A stretch of 6,840 bases of DNA from DASUZB01 sp036377075 (GTDB taxonomy: Bacteria; Actinomycetota; CALGFH01). Made by a program: the position numbers and the translations under genes. The notes beneath the pieces were generated by a model that saw nothing but the letters and a program-made list of their open reading frames with translations, had not been told where the DNA came from and searched no databases. Shown one piece after another: positions 5,137-6,840 of this stretch (within the stretch, counting starts at the first letter, position 1; every line of letters begins with the position of its first letter). The DNA lies in NCBI GenBank assembly GCA_036377075.1, contig DASUZB010000078.1:1-6840 (forward strand). The letters run 5' to 3'.

Positions 5137-6521
5137 GCATGGTCCGCCGGTCGGTCCAGTACCTCGACGAGCGCCTCGGCACCGCCAGCTTCGCCCGCAA
5201 GGCCCTGCGCAAGGTCTTCCCCGACCACTGGTCCTTCCTGCTCGGCGAGATCGCCCTGTTCGCCCTGGTGGTGCTCGTGTTCACCGGGGTGTTCCTGACC
5301 TTCTTCTACACCCCGGACGCCCGCCCCACCGTCTACCAGGGCACCTACGCGCCGATGCGGGGCAAGGAGGTGTCGGCCGCGTACGAGTCGGTGCTGCGGC
5401 TCTCCTTCCAGGTCCGCGGCGGCCTGCTGATGCGCCAGGTGCACCACTGGGCGGCGCTGGTGTTCGTCGCCGCGATCGTGATCCACCTGTGCCGGGTCTT
5501 CTTCACCGGCGCGTTCCGGCGGCCGCGCGAGGTGAACTGGCTGGTCGGCATCGTGCTGCTGCTGCTGGCCATGGCCGAGGGCTTCACCGGCTACTCGCTC
5601 CCCGACGACCTGCTGTCCGGCATCGGCCTGCGCATCTTCTACTCGGTGGTGCTGGGCGTCCCGCTGGTCGGGAGCTGGGCCGCCTACCTGCTGTTCGGCG
5701 GCGAGTTCCCCGCCCCCGACATCATCTCGCGGCTGTTCGTCTTCCACGTCATGCTGCTGCCGGCGCTGCTGATCGGCCTGGTCGCGCTGCACATCTTCAT
5801 CCTGGTGCTGCAGAAGCACACCCAGTTCCCCGGCCCCGGCCGCACCGAGCACAACGTGGTCGGCAAGCGGCTGTGGCCGCAGCAGACCTTCAAGTCGGTC
5901 GGGCTGCTGTTCGTGACCACCGCGGTGCTGGCCGCCCTCGGCGGGCTGGCGCAGATCAACCCGGTCTGGCAGTACGGCCCCTACGTGCCGTTCAACGTCA
6001 CCTCGCCGGCCCAGCCGGACTGGTACATCGGCTGGCTGGACGGGGCGCTGCGGCTGGGCGGGCCGTGGAGCTTCACCGTCTTCGGCTTCCCCATCTCGGA
6101 GGTGTTCTGGCCGGCCATCCTGTTCCCGGGGATCGCCTTCGGGACGCTCACCCTGTGGCCGTGGATCGAGCGCCGCTTCAACCGTGACCAGGCCGAGCAC
6201 CACCTGCTCGACCGGCCCAGGGACGCGCCGCTGCGCAGCGCCATCGGCATGGCGGGCCTGTGGATGTTCTTCGTGATGTTCCTCGAAGGCGGCAACGACA
6301 TCATCGCCGTCCTGCTCAACGTCTCGGTGGAGAGCATCACCCGCGTCCTGCAGGCCGCCTTCGTGGTCGGCCCGCTGGTCATCGGCGTGGCCACCTACGT
6401 GGTGTGCAGGTCGCTGCAGAAGAGCCGCATCCACCCGGCGAGGGCGAGCGCCGGCCTGGAGCTGCGCCGCACCGAGAGCGGCGGCTACGAGACCGTCCCG
6501 CTCGACCCGGCCTCCGAGTAA
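5133..6521 (+). CDS. qcrB: Cytochrome b subunit of the cytochrome bc complex
   Basis: QcrB carries the two b haems and both quinone sites of the menaquinol:cytochrome c reductase. The 462-residue product has about eight membrane helices: four in the b6-like haem-binding half (about 35-58, 104-126, 136-154 and 198-227) and four in the subunit IV-like half (about 254-274, 322-343, 370-388 and 404-424). Haem ligands are His104 and His118 in the second helix and His205 and His220 in the fourth, a spacing of 14 and 15 residues. The Qo-site motif is PDWY (295-298), where proteobacteria and mitochondria have PEWY. The ATG at 5133 overlaps the qcrA stop; a second ATG six bases on is possible. The short polar tail (about 428-462) lacks the longer extension I would expect in mycobacterial QcrB. 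Confidence 0.96.
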   Translation: MSMVRRSVQYLDERLGTASFARKALRKVFPDHWSFLLGEIALFALVVLVFTGVFLTFFYTPDARPTVYQGTYAPMRGKEVSAAYESVLRLSFQVRGGLLMRQVHHWAALVFVAAIVIHLCRVFFTGAFRRPREVNWLVGIVLLLLAMAEGFTGYSLPDDLLSGIGLRIFYSVVLGVPLVGSWAAYLLFGGEFPAPDIISRLFVFHVMLLPALLIGLVALHIFILVLQKHTQFPGPGRTEHNVVGKRLWPQQTFKSVGLLFVTTAVLAALGGLAQINPVWQYGPYVPFNVTSPAQPDWYIGWLDGALRLGGPWSFTVFGFPISEVFWPAILFPGIAFGTLTLWPWIERRFNRDQAEHHLLDRPRDAPLRSAIGMAGLWMFFVMFLEGGNDIIAVLLNVSVESITRVLQAAFVVGPLVIGVATYVVCRSLQKSRIHPARASAGLELRRTESGGYETVPLDPASE

Positions 6522-6526
6522 CGGCC

Positions 6527-6808
6527 TTACCGGGCCCCGGGGTCGTGCTCGCCGCGGTCGGGCTCCAGGCGGCCGTAGCGGTTCTCACGGTTGACCGCGG
6601 CGACCCACCCCCACAGGCTCGCCGCCACCAGGACGAGCCCGAGCAGCAGCAGCCACAGCCCGTAGATCAGGCCGGTGGTGAGGATCGCCACGCCGCCGCC
6701 GAGCAGCAGCGGCCAGATCGACGGCAGCGGCAGGACGGCCAGGTGGTCGGCGGTGTAGTCGCTGGGCCCCTCGGGGTCGCGCCGCGGGACGCCGGCCAGC
6801 CGCCGCAT
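6527..6808 (-). CDS. Small two-helix membrane protein, probable cytochrome c oxidase subunit IV-like
   Basis: The 93-residue product has two hydrophobic helices (about 31-48 and 51-71) preceded by a PLPSIWP motif (27-33), and ends in a polar tail. This size and hairpin topology, with a Pro-Ser-x-Trp-Pro entry to the first helix, fit the actinobacterial aa3 oxidase subunit IV (CtaF-like) group, which packs against the oxidase core. The convergent qcrCAB operon agrees. The ATG at 6808 has a GGGAGGGG stretch about 12 bases upstream. The frame stays open to the window edge without another start codon, so it could also be the C-terminal part of a larger oxidase protein. The stop lies five bases from the qcrB stop on the opposite strand, leaving no room for a separate terminator. 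The family call is moderately sure; reality as a coding gene is more so. Confidence 0.65.
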   Translation of the reverse strand: MRRLAGVPRRDPEGPSDYTADHLAVLPLPSIWPLLLGGGVAILTTGLIYGLWLLLLGLVLVAASLWGWVAAVNRENRYGRLEPDRGEHDPGAR

Positions 6809-6840
6809 GGCGTCGCCGAACCCCTCCCTCGGGCCGGGGT

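Noticed and set aside
5079..6434. A 451-codon minus-strand frame opposite qcrB
   Set aside because: The Gln/Asp/Glu/His-rich translation is the mirror of membrane helices on the other strand, so it is a shadow frame.
3168..6521. A 1117-codon plus-strand open frame ending in QcrB
   Set aside because: Its first 655 codons are an Arg/Pro-rich shadow of qcrC and qcrA. QcrB starts at 5133 with an ATGA overlap, so this is not a giant fusion protein.
6522..6526. A bidirectional terminator between qcrB and the convergent gene
   Set aside because: Only five bases lie between the two stops, and I see no clear stem with loop spanning them.

Overview
The window is very GC-rich (by eye about three quarters G+C), with dense GTG and ATG starts, strong third-position GC bias and long spurious antisense frames. 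Gene content points to an actinobacterium (Actinomycetota): a qcrCAB operon with a di-haem cytochrome c (QcrC), a three-helix Rieske protein with a twin-arginine motif (QcrA) and a PDWY-type cytochrome b (QcrB), plus an Lgt with a long low-complexity C-terminal tail. QcrA and QcrB look shorter than their mycobacterial counterparts, which would fit a lineage outside the Mycobacteriales. I cannot assign a genus.

Layout. Bases 1-38 hold nothing I can support. On the minus strand, reading leftward from about 3054, come tryptophan 2,3-dioxygenase (kynA, 3054-2248), a roughly 100-base gap with a GC hairpin, an aldo/keto reductase (2143-1181) and lgt (1184-39). The last two overlap by four bases (ATGA) and are probably translationally coupled. 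The divergent intergenic region (3055-3426, about 370 bases) contains a 142-bp palindromic element at 3112-3253. It has perfect 21-bp terminal inverted repeats and CTAG at both ends, and looks like a small non-autonomous mobile element (MITE) lying just upstream of kynA. To its right are a short hairpin, a 12-bp palindrome and a plausible sigma-70-type promoter. On the plus strand follow qcrC (3427-4185), qcrA (4210-5136) and qcrB (5133-6521). Five bases beyond qcrB, convergent with it, ends a small two-helix membrane protein resembling the actinobacterial cytochrome c oxidase subunit IV (6808-6527). Its reading frame stays open to the window edge.

How the genes work together. QcrC, QcrA and QcrB form the cytochrome bc complex, which oxidises menaquinol (the usual actinobacterial quinol) and passes electrons through the Rieske cluster and the covalently attached haems of QcrC to an aa3-type oxidase. 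The convergent subunit IV-like gene suggests that oxidase genes lie just to the right. KynA would start tryptophan catabolism through N-formylkynurenine. Lgt lipidates prolipoproteins. The aldo/keto reductase has no obvious link to its neighbours.

I see no clear new multi-gene system. The least ordinary item is the palindromic element upstream of kynA. Next come the repeat-built acidic tail of Lgt and some residue-level variations in KynA, QcrA and QcrB.
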